Shown: piece by piece, positions 8,324-16,881 of the stretch
Layout: each line of letters opens with the position of its first letter
How positions within the stretch are numbered: the first letter of the stretch is position 1
Assembly (NCBI RefSeq): GCF_014529935.1
Contig: NZ_JACVFC010000004.1
Span: 248,001 to 312,000 of the forward strand
Source of the DNA: Chitinophaga qingshengii
Lineage (GTDB): Bacteria; Bacteroidota; Bacteroidia; Chitinophagales; Chitinophagaceae
DNA length: 64,000 bases
Direction: 5' to 3'
Notes under the pieces: generated by a model
Database searches by the model: none
Told to the model about the DNA's origin: nothing
The model's input: the letters and a program-made list of their open reading frames with translations, nothing else
Made by a program: the position numbers and the translations under genes

Positions 8324-10000
8324 ATGCGTGCATTGTTGAATAAAAGAAAAAAGCTGTTGGCAGCTTTGCTGCTGCTGATCACCGCCGGTGGCCTCTTCGC
8401 TTATAATGAAAGCGACCGCTACTTCCAGATCGCCAAAAACCTGGATATCTTCGCCGCTTTCTACCGGGAACTGAACACCTACTATGTAGATGACCTGCCC
8501 CCGGAAAAAGTAATGCATCGCGGCATTGAAGCCATTCTCGAAGAAACAGACCCTTTTACCGATTTTGTGACGGAAGAAAACCTGGACGACCTCAAGTTCA
8601 TGGCTACCGGCAAATACGGCGGGGTAGGAGCTTCTATCAATAAAAACGGGGAATGGACCGCCATCACCGATGTATATGAAGGCAGCCCGATGGATAAAGC
8701 CGGCGTAAAACCGGGAGATATCATCGTTACCATGGACGGTAAATCTGTAAAAGATACTCCCCAGGAAGAAATCAGCAAATTGCTGAAAGGCGCTCCCGGT
8801 ACAGCGCTGGACATCCTGTTCCGTAACCCTGTTTCCGGTAAGGAAACACCTAAAAAAATCATCCGTGAGGAAATCAATGTAAAACCGGTCAGCTACTCCG
8901 GCCTGGTAGGGAAAGACATCGCCTATATCCGTATGACACAGTTCACCGAAAACAGCGGCGCAATGGTACGCAGTGCCTTCCAGCAGCTGAAGCAGGCCAA
9001 TCCCGGCCTCAAAGGGGTGATACTGGACCTGCGCGGTAACCCCGGCGGCCTGCTGGATGAAGCCGTTGTGGTGGCCAATATCTTCGTGGATAAAAGCAAA
9101 CTGATTGTCAGTACCAAAGGCAAAGTGAAAAACTGGGACCGTAACTACGAAACATCAGAAGTACCCGCAGATGTGCATATCCCATTGGCGGTACTGACGA
9201 ACCACTCTTCTGCTTCCGCTTCAGAAATCGTGGCAGGGGCCGTTCAGGACCTCGACAGGGGCCTGGTAGTGGGGCAGCGCTCCTATGGCAAGGGCCTGGT
9301 GCAAACCACCCGCCAGCTGCCTTATAATACCAAATTGAAAGTCACCACCGCCAAATACTACACACCCAGCGGCCGCTGTATACAGGCGATCGATTACTCC
9401 CATCGTAACGACGATGGCAGCGTAGACTATGTACCCGATTCACTGAAAAAGACCTTCCGTACTGCCGGTGGCCGTACCGTAAAAGACGGTGGCGGGATAG
9501 AACCGGATACCGTGGTGGCGCCTACCTATATCAGCCAGGTATCAGCTACGCTGCTACGCAAACAATTTATCTTCGATTACGCCACCAGCTATTATTACAG
9601 TCACTCTAAAGTAGCGCCGGCAGCCAGCTTCTCCCTGACAGATGAAGAGTTCTCCGATTTTGAACGTTTCCTCGACAATAAGGACTACAGCTATAAGACC
9701 CGTAGTGAAGATGCGCTGGAGAATTTCAAAAACACGGCACGGAAAGAAAAGTACTACGATGCCGTGTCTAAAGAGCTGGAACAGCTGGAGCAAAAGATGA
9801 AACATGATAAGAAGCAGGACCTGCTGAAAAATAAAACCGAGATCAAACGCCTGCTGGAAGAGGAAATTACCAATCGTTACTATGCACAGCAGGGGCGTAT
9901 TGCGCGGTCGCTGGCCTGGGACAAGGAGGTGAATACCGCCGCTGCCATGCTGCGCGATCCTGTTGCCTATAAGCAATTGCTGAGTACCGGCCGCCAGTAA
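8324..10000 (+). CDS. C-terminal processing peptidase, S41 family
   Basis: Membrane-anchored serine protease of the CtpA/Prc type acting in the periplasm on C-termini of envelope proteins. Residues 10-27 form an uncleaved signal anchor. A PDZ domain covers about 95-180 (GGVGASI start, GDIIVTMDG). The S41 core has the substrate motif DLRGNPGG (about 235-242) and the catalytic Ser298 in SASASE, Asp309 and Lys323 (SYGKG), spaced 11 and 25 residues from Ser298 as in E. coli Prc. The C-terminal region, from about 440, is a charged helical extension ending in LAWDKEV. At 558 residues it is typical for Bacteroidota. It follows yidD by 47 bases. Confidence 0.94.
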   Translation: MRALLNKRKKLLAALLLLITAGGLFAYNESDRYFQIAKNLDIFAAFYRELNTYYVDDLPPEKVMHRGIEAILEETDPFTDFVTEENLDDLKFMATGKYGGVGASINKNGEWTAITDVYEGSPMDKAGVKPGDIIVTMDGKSVKDTPQEEISKLLKGAPGTALDILFRNPVSGKETPKKIIREEINVKPVSYSGLVGKDIAYIRMTQFTENSGAMVRSAFQQLKQANPGLKGVILDLRGNPGGLLDEAVVVANIFVDKSKLIVSTKGKVKNWDRNYETSEVPADVHIPLAVLTNHSSASASEIVAGAVQDLDRGLVVGQRSYGKGLVQTTRQLPYNTKLKVTTAKYYTPSGRCIQAIDYSHRNDDGSVDYVPDSLKKTFRTAGGRTVKDGGGIEPDTVVAPTYISQVSATLLRKQFIFDYATSYYYSHSKVAPAASFSLTDEEFSDFERFLDNKDYSYKTRSEDALENFKNTARKEKYYDAVSKELEQLEQKMKHDKKQDLLKNKTEIKRLLEEEITNRYYAQQGRIARSLAWDKEVNTAAAMLRDPVAYKQLLSTGRQ

Positions 10001-10023
10001 AATAACAGACAAGATATTACTGT

Positions 10024-10056
10024 AAAGCCTGCTTCCCTTACCCGGAGCAGGCTTTC
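10024..10056 (+). terminator. hairpin after the S41 peptidase gene, probable terminator
   Basis: A perfect 10-base stem, AAAGCCTGCT (10024-10033) with AGCAGGCTTT (10046-10055), follows 23 bases after the stop. The T-run is only three bases, so termination may be partial. Confidence 0.6.
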
Positions 10057-10144
10057 GTATGTATAAAATTATGATTTCCCATTTATTGTATTTATTTTAA
10101 CCAACGCATTCATCAATTTCTTCCATTAAAGTAAAAAGCTATAC

Positions 10145-11527
10145 ATGCCAGTAAATTCCAACGAAAGCTCACGCCGGCATTTTATCAGCAAATTTGCAAA
10201 AGGCGTGGTGGGGGCCTCTCTGTTGCCCAACATCATCACCGCCGCTGATAGACAACGGAACGTTGAATCACTCTCACGACTCAAAGAAAAGTACAGTGCC
10301 AACGATCAGATCCAGGTGGCATTGATTGGCGCCGGTGGCATGGGCACGGCAGATGCCAATACTGCTATTACCGTACCCGGTGTGAAACTGGTAGCTGCCT
10401 GCGACCTGTACGACGGCCGCCTGGCGGACGCCAAAAAGAAGTGGGGCAATGATATTTTCACGACCCGCAACTACAATGAAATCCTTGACCGTAAAGATAT
10501 CGACGCGGTAATTATTGCAGTGCCTGACTTCTGGCATAAGGAGATTTCTGTGGCAGCGATGAACAAAGGCAAATCTGTTTATTGTGAAAAACCAATGGTA
10601 CATGACGTGAGCGAAGGTCCTGCTGTGGTAGAAGCACAGAAAAGGAACGGCAAAGTCGTATACCAGGTAGGCAGCCAGGGCATGAGTTCCCTGGGCAATG
10701 AAAAAGCCCGTCAGCTGCTGAAAGACGGCGCTATCGGTAAACTGAACTATGCCGAAGGTTTCTGGGCCCGTATGTCGCCCACCGGCGCCTGGCAATATCC
10801 TATTCCGGCAGATGCTTCCACCAAAACAGTGGATTGGGATATGTACCTTAAAAACGCACCCAAACGCGCTTTTGACCCGCTGCGTTTTTTCCGCTGGCGT
10901 AATTACAAAGACTATGGTACCGGCGTTTCCGGCGACCTGTTCGTGCACCTGTTCTCCAGCCTTCACCTGGTAACCGGCTCCATAGGCCCTAATAAAGTAA
11001 TGGCTACCGGTGGTTTGCGTTACTGGAAAGATGGCCGCGAAGTACCGGATATTATGCTCGGTATGTTCGACTATCCTGAAACAGCGATCCATCCGGCGTT
11101 TAACCTGTCACTTCGCGTAAACTTTGTAGACGGTACCGGTGGAACCAATTACCTGCGTATGGTGGGTAGTGAAGGTTCTATGACCGTAGAATGGGACCGT
11201 GTAACATTGCTCCGTAATCGTGTAGCCGTTGACGAGAATGATCCGCTGGCAGCTGCCAACGCAGCAGCTGAAGCAGGAAAAGCGTATACCTATCACCGTG
11301 CCGATATGCTGCCGCCGGATAAAATGGTATATGAAGCCGACAAAGGTTATAAAGGCGCGCATTTCGACCACTTCTACAACCTGTTCAACGCCATGCGTAC
11401 CGGTGGTAAAGTAGCCGAAGATCCGCTGTTTGGTTTCCGTGCAGCCGCTCCTGCATTGCTGTGCAACGAAAGTTATTTCAACAATAAGATCATTCAGTGG
11501 GACCCACAGAACCTGAAAGTTGTATAA
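10145..11527 (+). CDS. Gfo/Idh/MocA-family oxidoreductase with Tat signal
   Basis: NAD(P)-dependent sugar or polyol oxidoreductase of 460 residues. A twin-arginine motif (SSRRHFIS, residues 8-15) followed by a hydrophobic stretch indicates Tat export of the folded, cofactor-loaded enzyme. A Rossmann fold starts at about residue 57 (ALIGAGGMG), and EKPMVHDV carries the conserved EKP of the family with the catalytic Lys. A C-terminal beta-sheet domain follows. The next gene encodes a DUF1080 protein. Members of that family hydrolyse 3-keto-glycosides, and Gfo/Idh/MocA partners can make them, so a periplasmic 3-keto sugar route is a reasonable inference. The exact substrate is unknown. Confidence 0.9.
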   Translation: MPVNSNESSRRHFISKFAKGVVGASLLPNIITAADRQRNVESLSRLKEKYSANDQIQVALIGAGGMGTADANTAITVPGVKLVAACDLYDGRLADAKKKWGNDIFTTRNYNEILDRKDIDAVIIAVPDFWHKEISVAAMNKGKSVYCEKPMVHDVSEGPAVVEAQKRNGKVVYQVGSQGMSSLGNEKARQLLKDGAIGKLNYAEGFWARMSPTGAWQYPIPADASTKTVDWDMYLKNAPKRAFDPLRFFRWRNYKDYGTGVSGDLFVHLFSSLHLVTGSIGPNKVMATGGLRYWKDGREVPDIMLGMFDYPETAIHPAFNLSLRVNFVDGTGGTNYLRMVGSEGSMTVEWDRVTLLRNRVAVDENDPLAAANAAAEAGKAYTYHRADMLPPDKMVYEADKGYKGAHFDHFYNLFNAMRTGGKVAEDPLFGFRAAAPALLCNESYFNNKIIQWDPQNLKVV

Positions 11528-11546
11528 TCCATAAAACGTGAACCAT

Positions 11547-12338
11547 ATGAAGAAGTTTTTAGTACCTGCCCTGTCCGTAATGGCTATTACAGTCATGTCA
11601 TGCGGCGGCGGCGCTACCAAAGAAGCCGGCGATTCAACAGCGGTAAAAGATTCCGTGACCACTACCGCACCTGCCACCACTGTTGACACTACTGCCATTA
11701 CTTCCCTCAGCGAAGCAGATAAAGCAGCAGGCTGGCAGCTGTTATTCAACGGTACCAGCAAAGATGGCTGGCGTGGTTTCAAAAACAAACCTACCGAACC
11801 ATGGGTAGTGGAAAATGGTATCCTGCACTGCCTGGGCAGCACCACCGATAAAAGTGATAAACGGGGTGATCTGATCACTGATAAGGAATATGAAAATTTT
11901 GAGCTGACAGCAGACTGGAAGCTGGCGCCTAAAGGCAATAGCGGTATCCTGTATATGGTGACAGAAGAATTTGATGCGCCATATCTGAGCGGACCGGAAT
12001 ATCAGATCATTGACGACAATAACTTCCCGGAGAAACTGGAAGACTGGCAGAAAACCGGCGCTAACTATGCCATGAATCCTCCGCTGGTGGCTGCTTCCAA
12101 TCCTATCGGACAGTGGAATACCACCAAAATCATTGTGAACAAAGGGCATGTAGAGCACTGGCTGAATGGCCAGAAAACGGCTGAATATGAGCTGGGTTCT
12201 GAAGAGTGGAAAAAACACAAGGCAGAAGGCAAATGGAAAGATGCCAAAGGCTACGGAATGTCTAAAAAAGGCCACATTGCGTTGCAGGATCACGGCAGCG
12301 AGATCTGGTTCAAGAATATTAAAATCAAGGAAATTTAG
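11547..12338 (+). CDS. DUF1080 (3-keto-disaccharide hydrolase-type) lipoprotein
   Basis: A 263-residue lipoprotein. The ATG at 11547 gives MKKFLVPALSVMAITVMSC, a lipoprotein signal with Cys19 in the lipobox; a GTG nine bases earlier would add three residues. After an Ala/Thr-rich linker the DUF1080 domain starts near residue 55 with GWQLLFNGTSKDGWRGF and shows the family's GNSGILYMV and GPEYQIIDD blocks, ending with GHIALQDHGSEIWFKNIKIKEI. The fold is a concanavalin-like jelly roll. It lies 19 bases after the Gfo/Idh/MocA gene and is probably co-transcribed and functionally paired with it. Confidence 0.9.
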   Translation: MKKFLVPALSVMAITVMSCGGGATKEAGDSTAVKDSVTTTAPATTVDTTAITSLSEADKAAGWQLLFNGTSKDGWRGFKNKPTEPWVVENGILHCLGSTTDKSDKRGDLITDKEYENFELTADWKLAPKGNSGILYMVTEEFDAPYLSGPEYQIIDDNNFPEKLEDWQKTGANYAMNPPLVAASNPIGQWNTTKIIVNKGHVEHWLNGQKTAEYELGSEEWKKHKAEGKWKDAKGYGMSKKGHIALQDHGSEIWFKNIKIKEI

Positions 12339-12362
12339 GGATTTCTTGATTTACGATTTTTT

Positions 12363-12444
12363 GATTTCGTGAATTGATAAAAAAAGGAGACCGAAGCGAA
12401 TAATTGCTCGCTTCGGTCTCCTTTTTTTATCAATTCACGAAATC
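12363..12444. terminator. very long bidirectional terminator, 37-base perfect stem
   Basis: Bases 12363-12399 and 12408-12444 are perfect inverted copies separated by an 8-base loop. The stem contains GGAGACCGAAGCGA at its tip flanked by A7 on the left and T7 on the right, so it ends transcripts arriving from both convergent genes (DUF1080 and sod). An imperfect extension with GATTTTTTGAT-like arms continues outward on both sides, giving about 130 bases of dyad. Confidence 0.9.
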
Positions 12445-12473
12445 CGTAATCAAAAAATCACAAAATCCGTAAA

Positions 12474-13079
12474 TTAAATAGCGGCTTCGTATCTTTTGCT
12501 GATTGCGTTCCAGTCAATTACGTTCCAGAAAGCAGCCAGGTATTCCGGGCGGCGGTTCTGATATTTCAGATAGTAGGCGTGTTCCCACACGTCAACACCC
12601 AGGATAGGCGTACCTTTTACTTCAGCAACATCCATCAGCGGGTTGTCCTGGTTAGGTGTGGAAGTTACTTCCAGTTTGCCGTCTTTTACGATCAGCCATG
12701 CCCAGCCGGAACCGAAGCGGGTAGCGCCGGCAGCGTTGAATTTCTCCTTGAAGGCATCAAAAGAATTGAAAGCGGTGTTAATAGCTTCCGCCAGTTTACC
12801 TGTAGGCTGGCCACCGGCATTAGGAGCCAGGCTGGTCCAGAAAAAGCTGTGATTCCAGTGACCACCGCCGTTGTTTCTTACAGCAGGGCTGATTTTTCCA
12901 GCATTTGCCACCAGTTCTTCCAGTGATTTATTCTCGTTCTCAGTGCCGGCAATCGCTTTGTTCAGATTGTCAACATATGCCTGATGATGCTTACCATGGT
13001 GAATTTCCATTGTCAATTTATCAATATGCGGCTCTAACGCGTCGGTAGCGTAGGGTAAGCTCGGGAGTGTAAATGCCAT
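12474..13079 (-). CDS. superoxide dismutase, Fe/Mn family, Mn-like
   Basis: Converts superoxide to oxygen and hydrogen peroxide; 201 residues, no signal peptide, cytoplasmic. The four metal ligands are visible: His27 in MEIHHGKHH, His77 in HWNHSFFW, and Asp163 and His167 in GVDVWEHAYY. Gly at 71-73 and Gln144 (TPNQDNPL) are the combination usual in Mn-dependent enzymes, whereas iron enzymes have Gln near the first position. Metal choice is therefore inferred as manganese or cambialistic. It stands alone, convergent with the DUF1080 gene, with a good promoter upstream. Confidence 0.96.
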   Translation of the reverse strand: MAFTLPSLPYATDALEPHIDKLTMEIHHGKHHQAYVDNLNKAIAGTENENKSLEELVANAGKISPAVRNNGGGHWNHSFFWTSLAPNAGGQPTGKLAEAINTAFNSFDAFKEKFNAAGATRFGSGWAWLIVKDGKLEVTSTPNQDNPLMDVAEVKGTPILGVDVWEHAYYLKYQNRRPEYLAAFWNVIDWNAISKRYEAAI

Positions 13080-13126
13080 AACTCTGGTTTTTATTGGGTT
13101 TGAAAATATTATTTATTGATAGTCGC

Positions 13127-13156
13127 CAAATTTACTGCCAATCCGTTAAAAATCAA
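13127..13156 (-). promoter_or_regulatory. promoter of the superoxide dismutase gene
   Basis: On the minus strand TTG (13154-13156) and TAAATTTG (13127-13134) are 19 bases apart, a full match to the Bacteroidota consensus TTG-N19-TAnnTTTG. The -7 element lies 47 bases before the start codon. Confidence 0.8.
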
Positions 13157-13317
13157 TTTCATTTTTCAATTACTAAATTAGGCCCCGCCCAATGCTATGT
13201 CATATGGAAAATTATTTTATATTTACATAGACTCGGTTTAACAGGACGTAACATCAGACATGTTTTTTCGTATGTGCCTGACAGTTGTTTACCTATTGTT
13301 TGTTTAAAACGTATAGT

Positions 13318-14022
13318 ATGCATACAGGCTCGGACTTAGGGCAAAACCTTTCCCTCACCGCCTTGCAAAAGGAAAATGAGCAGCTAAGAGATCGTTACCA
13401 GTGGTTGGAGAGCATTGTAAACAATGTACCTGCCATGCTTTACTGTTATGATAATAACAACAAAACCATCACCTGGTGTAATCGCTATCTGGCGGATGCT
13501 TTTGGGTATAGTCCGGCAGAAATGACGGGCCTGGGAATGGATTTTTTCCGTCACATCATGCACCCGGATGATTTCAAAATGGCGGGTGTTGCACAGCAGT
13601 CCTTCAGGGACAACAAGAGCCAATTTGGTGGGGTAGCCCGTGTGCGGAAGATCGGCGAAACAGATTACCGCTGGTTGCTGGGAATGGAAGTGCCGTTTAC
13701 CTGGGATAGCCTGGGCCAGGTGGAGGAAATCATCTGTGTTTTCCTGGACCTGACCAATGCCATTGATACCAACGCCCAGCTGACCGTGGCGCTGAATGAA
13801 ATACTGCGCCGGCAGAACGAAAACCTGGTGAATAAACTCACGCCGCGGGAGAAAGATGTACTGGGACTGGCCGTACAGGGACTGAACAACAAGGAAATTG
13901 CCAACTCACTGAACCTGAGTCGTTATACCGTAGAAACACATCGTAAAAATATCCGGCTGAAGCTGAAAGTCCGTAATACCACAGAACTGGTTGCCATTGC
14001 CCGGAAGATTGGTTTTCAGTAG
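13318..14022 (+). CDS. PAS domain - LuxR-type DNA-binding regulator
   Basis: A cytoplasmic sensor-regulator of 234 residues from the ATG at 13318 (a TTG 33 bases earlier is unlikely). Residues 20-150 form a PAS domain with the signatures NVPAMLYCYD, YSPAEMTG and HPDDF. Residues 174-232 form a LuxR/GerE helix-turn-helix: LTPREKDVLGLAVQGLNNKEIA, then LSRYTVETHRKNI. There is no kinase or receiver domain, so the PAS domain itself must sense the signal or a partner. The Cys residues at 43, 54 and 140 do not form a known haem motif. No target can be named. Confidence 0.9.
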   Translation: MHTGSDLGQNLSLTALQKENEQLRDRYQWLESIVNNVPAMLYCYDNNNKTITWCNRYLADAFGYSPAEMTGLGMDFFRHIMHPDDFKMAGVAQQSFRDNKSQFGGVARVRKIGETDYRWLLGMEVPFTWDSLGQVEEIICVFLDLTNAIDTNAQLTVALNEILRRQNENLVNKLTPREKDVLGLAVQGLNNKEIANSLNLSRYTVETHRKNIRLKLKVRNTTELVAIARKIGFQ

Positions 14023-14201
14023 TCTTCTTTATGTTAAAATAATATCAGTATTTCGCAAATTTTTATCAAAAAATACGCACCCTCAAAATACACCTTCTGG
14101 CATGAAAAATATATTATTAAATTGTATACTGCTGATTGTCAACTATTGCGGATGCAAAAATTGCGAAAAAACTTTTGCTAAACTTTGCTAAATTTTCACA
14201 A

Positions 14202-14223
14202 AAATACCCAAGGTTGGGTATTT
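14202..14223. promoter_or_regulatory. 22-base palindrome upstream of the J-like protein gene
   Basis: AAATACCCAA (14202-14211) and TTGGGTATTT (14214-14223) form a perfect dyad around GG, 96 bases before the start at 14319. The compact GC core within AT-rich flanks suits a dimeric regulator. The surrounding gap from 14023 to 14318 holds nothing else that I can support. Confidence 0.4.
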
Positions 14224-14318
14224 GCTTGCTTTTGTATCTCCACTAATTTAGTGTATTAAAGAAAAGTATGTTTTTTAAACATCCGGACATGATTATTGGC
14301 TGAAATACCCCTATCACT

Positions 14319-14528
14319 ATGATAACCGAGGAAAGAGCATTTTATATCTTACAACTGGAACAGACTGCCACCGCGGAGGAGATTGTGGAGCGTTATGAAA
14401 ATTTGAAGGATCAGTACAGAAAGATCAAGGACGAAACGGAAGATCTGAGAACCCGGCTGGCCTACCAGTTAAAACAAATCGAATTGGACGACGTATTTAT
14501 CTACTTCAGAAGAAAACAGCGGATCTAA
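14319..14528 (+). CDS. small protein resembling a truncated J-domain
   Basis: A 69-residue hydrophilic helical protein. The start ITEERAFYILQLEQTATAEEIVERYENLKDQYRKIKDE resembles helices I and II of a DnaJ J-domain (pattern A..IL.L...A..EEI...Y..L), but the HPD loop that stimulates Hsp70 is missing and the rest, ending DDVFIYFRRKQRI, is a charged helix. It has no signal peptide or membrane segment. It stands alone between a PAS-LuxR gene and an SPFH gene. The resemblance is by eye; it may be an unrelated coiled coil. Coding is supported by the clean frame and a start just after a plausible control region. Confidence 0.55.
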   Translation: MITEERAFYILQLEQTATAEEIVERYENLKDQYRKIKDETEDLRTRLAYQLKQIELDDVFIYFRRKQRI

Positions 14529-14721
14529 GAGACTTAGCTTTTTATAATATTCATTCATTGTCTTTTTTAAGCTCAGTTTTTCATCCATTGTTTGTCTTCG
14601 TACAAACACCCTCAAAATTAACCTGCTTTTAGCTCGCCGGAAAACCTTTGTCTACACTTCCATTGCGGTTTATTTGATTATATTTAGGCGTTCAAACCCT
14701 ACCTAATTAAAAACACCCATT

Positions 14722-15654
14722 ATGAACGTATTTTTGTCGATTGTAGGCTTTCTCGTACTGATCGTATTCTTATCCTCGTTTGTGACCGTACAACAAGGGA
14801 ATGTAGCCGTTATGACTATCTTCGGTAAGTACAACCGTATTTTGTTTCCGGGCCTGAACTGGAAAATACCCCTGATTGAAAAAGTTTTCAAGAAAATTTC
14901 CATTCAGAACCGCTCTGTGGAACTGGAGTTCCAGGCGATTACCATTGACCAGGCCAACGTATATTTTAAGGCGATGCTGTTGTATTCCGTATGGAACCAG
15001 GAAGAAGAAACCCTGAAAAATGTAGCTTTTAAATTTATGGATGAAAGAAGTTTCATGCAGGCGCTGGTGCGTACCATTGAAGGTTCTATCCGTGGTTTTG
15101 TGGCTACCAAAAGACAGGCGGAAGTACTCGGTCTGCGTAAAGACATTACCGAACACGTAAAAGAGCAGATAGACAAAACCCTGGAAGAGTGGGGCTTTCA
15201 CCTGCTCGATCTGCAAATGAATGACATTACATTCGATGAAGTGATTATGAAATCCATGGCGCAGGTGGTATCTTCCAACAACCTGAAAGCCGCGGCAGAA
15301 AACGAAGGCCAGGCCTTGCTGATCACTAAAACCAAAGCTGCAGAAGCCGATGGTAATGCCATCAAAATTGCCGCAGAAGCAGAACGCCAGGCGGCGCAGC
15401 TGCGCGGTATGGGTGTTGCCCTGTTCCGTGAGGAAGTGGCCAAAGGTATGACCACCGCCGCCAAAGAAATGCAGCAGGCCAACCTGGATACTTCGGTGAT
15501 CCTCTTCTCTATGTGGACAGAAGCGATCAAAAACTTTGCAGAGAACTCCAAAGGCAACGTCATCTTCCTGGATGGCTCGGCCGAAGGCATGGACCAGACC
15601 ATGAAACAGATGATGGCCATGAATAAACTGATGCAAGCCAAAATGGAAAAATAA
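14722..15654 (+). CDS. SPFH/Band 7 (stomatin/prohibitin-like) membrane protein
   Basis: A 310-residue membrane-scaffold protein. Residues 5-23 form one N-terminal membrane segment. The SPFH domain spans about 24-200 with the typical VQQGNVAVMTIFGKY start and FPGLNWKIPLIEKVFKK, followed by an Ala/Glu-rich coiled coil (210-265: KAAEADGNAIKIAAEAERQ) that drives oligomers, and a Met-rich tail (MDQTMKQMMAMNKLMQ). It lacks an NfeD partner gene beside it. Members organise membrane microdomains or control membrane proteases; which applies here is not visible. A strong terminator follows. Confidence 0.92.
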   Translation: MNVFLSIVGFLVLIVFLSSFVTVQQGNVAVMTIFGKYNRILFPGLNWKIPLIEKVFKKISIQNRSVELEFQAITIDQANVYFKAMLLYSVWNQEEETLKNVAFKFMDERSFMQALVRTIEGSIRGFVATKRQAEVLGLRKDITEHVKEQIDKTLEEWGFHLLDLQMNDITFDEVIMKSMAQVVSSNNLKAAAENEGQALLITKTKAAEADGNAIKIAAEAERQAAQLRGMGVALFREEVAKGMTTAAKEMQQANLDTSVILFSMWTEAIKNFAENSKGNVIFLDGSAEGMDQTMKQMMAMNKLMQAKMEK

Positions 15655-15673
15655 CCATCACGGCTTTATAGAT

Positions 15674-15710
15674 AAACGCCCGGCAGTGATATACTGCCGG
15701 GCGTTTTTTA
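15674..15710 (+). terminator. intrinsic terminator after the SPFH gene
   Basis: AAACGCCCGGCAGT (15674-15687) pairs perfectly with ACTGCCGGGCGTTT (15693-15706) around a 5-base loop and ends in a T-run. It also separates the SPFH gene from the convergent acyltransferase gene. Confidence 0.93.
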
Positions 15711-15724
15711 TGGGAAGAAAAAAA

Positions 15725-16396
15725 TTACAGGTATTTGTCGCCCGCTTTGCGTTCGCCCATTTTGCGGGCCGGAACGCCATACCAGGTGCTGAAAGCATCC
15801 ACCGGTTTCAGTACTACCGCACCGGCGCCGATCAGGCTTTGTTCCCCGATGCTGATGCCATGTTTTACTACTGCGCCGATGCTCACGGCGGTGTAGGCGC
15901 CAATGCTCACATTACCGCCGGTAACTACCCGCGGGGCTACACTGGCATAATCATCCATACGGTTGTCGTGTTCTATACAGGCCATGGTATTGATAATACA
16001 ATGGTGCCCGATGACCGCACCGGTATTGATGACCGCATTGGCCGCAATAAGGTTGCCTGTACCGATGCTGGCAGTATCGGATATCACAGCGGATGGGTGA
16101 ATCGCATTGATAAAGGCAAAAGCGGGTGCTATCGCCTGTATTTTAGCCACCACCTGGCTGCGTATCCAGTTATCGCCAATAGCCACGATACCACCGCTGA
16201 TTTGTTGTGCCGCCATCAGCGCCGGCAGATCGGCTTCGTTGCCCAGTACAGTCAGTGCTCCGAAACACCGGGTCCCTTTTTCCTTGTTGGTGTCGATAAA
16301 CCCTGCCAGCCGGTATTCCGGCATGTGGGAGAGGATATCTGCCACTACCTTACCATGGCCGGATGAGCCAATAACAACGATGTTTTTCTGTTGCAT
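15725..16396 (-). CDS. PglD/NeuD-like sugar O- or N-acyltransferase
   Basis: A 223-residue enzyme with two domains. Residues 1-85 form a small Rossmann-like sugar-nucleotide-binding domain (VVIGSSGHGKVVADIL). From about 95 a left-handed beta-helix of hexapeptide repeats follows (ASIGTGNLIAANAVINTGAVIGHHC), ending with the usual YGVPARKMGE. His139 in MACIEHDNRM is the likely catalytic base. The family acetylates UDP-4-amino sugars (PglD, PerB) or sialic acids (NeuD). No sugar biosynthesis gene is adjacent; tadA follows downstream in the opposite reading order on the same strand. It could serve the distant polysaccharide locus. Confidence 0.85.
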   Translation of the reverse strand: MQQKNIVVIGSSGHGKVVADILSHMPEYRLAGFIDTNKEKGTRCFGALTVLGNEADLPALMAAQQISGGIVAIGDNWIRSQVVAKIQAIAPAFAFINAIHPSAVISDTASIGTGNLIAANAVINTGAVIGHHCIINTMACIEHDNRMDDYASVAPRVVTGGNVSIGAYTAVSIGAVVKHGISIGEQSLIGAGAVVLKPVDAFSTWYGVPARKMGERKAGDKYL

Positions 16397-16436
16397 AAAA
16401 TCCGGTCTCTCAATAAAAAATGGTTAAAAAATATGC

Positions 16437-16877
16437 TTAGCGTTTTTGCTCGAAAAAGGTCTTCATCAGCTGCAGGCTTTCTTCCTTACAGGGACCGGCT
16501 TCCAGCTTTGTTTTGGGATGGAAGGGCGACCGTTCACCGGTAGCGCGGCGATAACTGTTTTTATCATCCGCGGCGGCATATACGATCCTGCCTATTTTGC
16601 TCCAGTACAAAGCGCCGGCACACATCAGGCACGGCTCTACGGTCACATACAGGGTAGCCTCCATCAGGTATTTACTGCCCAGCGTATTAAAAGCCGCAGT
16701 GAGAGCAATCATTTCTGCGTGGGCGGTACAATCGTTCAGCCGCTCTACCTGGTTATGCCCCCGGCCTATTACCTGGTTGTTGAGCACCACTACTGCCCCG
16801 ATGGGCACTTCTCCGTCTTCAAAAGCTTTATGCGCTTCTTTCAGCGCCTGTTTCATATAGTAAGTATCGTCAATCAT
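16437..16877 (-). CDS. tadA: tRNA-specific adenosine deaminase
   Basis: Zinc deaminase that converts adenosine to inosine at the wobble position of tRNA-Arg(ACG). The zinc site is complete: HAE at residues 53-55 (catalytic Glu55) and PCLMC at 82-86. At 146 residues it has the typical TadA length, and the DGEVPIGAVVV strand near the N-terminus is characteristic. Guanine or cytosine deaminases share the fold, but the ending SPFHPKTKLEAGPCKEESLQLMKTFF fits TadA. It starts four bases after the end of ligA on the same strand, so they are likely co-transcribed. Confidence 0.9.
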   Translation of the reverse strand: MIDDTYYMKQALKEAHKAFEDGEVPIGAVVVLNNQVIGRGHNQVERLNDCTAHAEMIALTAAFNTLGSKYLMEATLYVTVEPCLMCAGALYWSKIGRIVYAAADDKNSYRRATGERSPFHPKTKLEAGPCKEESLQLMKTFFEQKR

Positions 16878-16881
16878 AATC

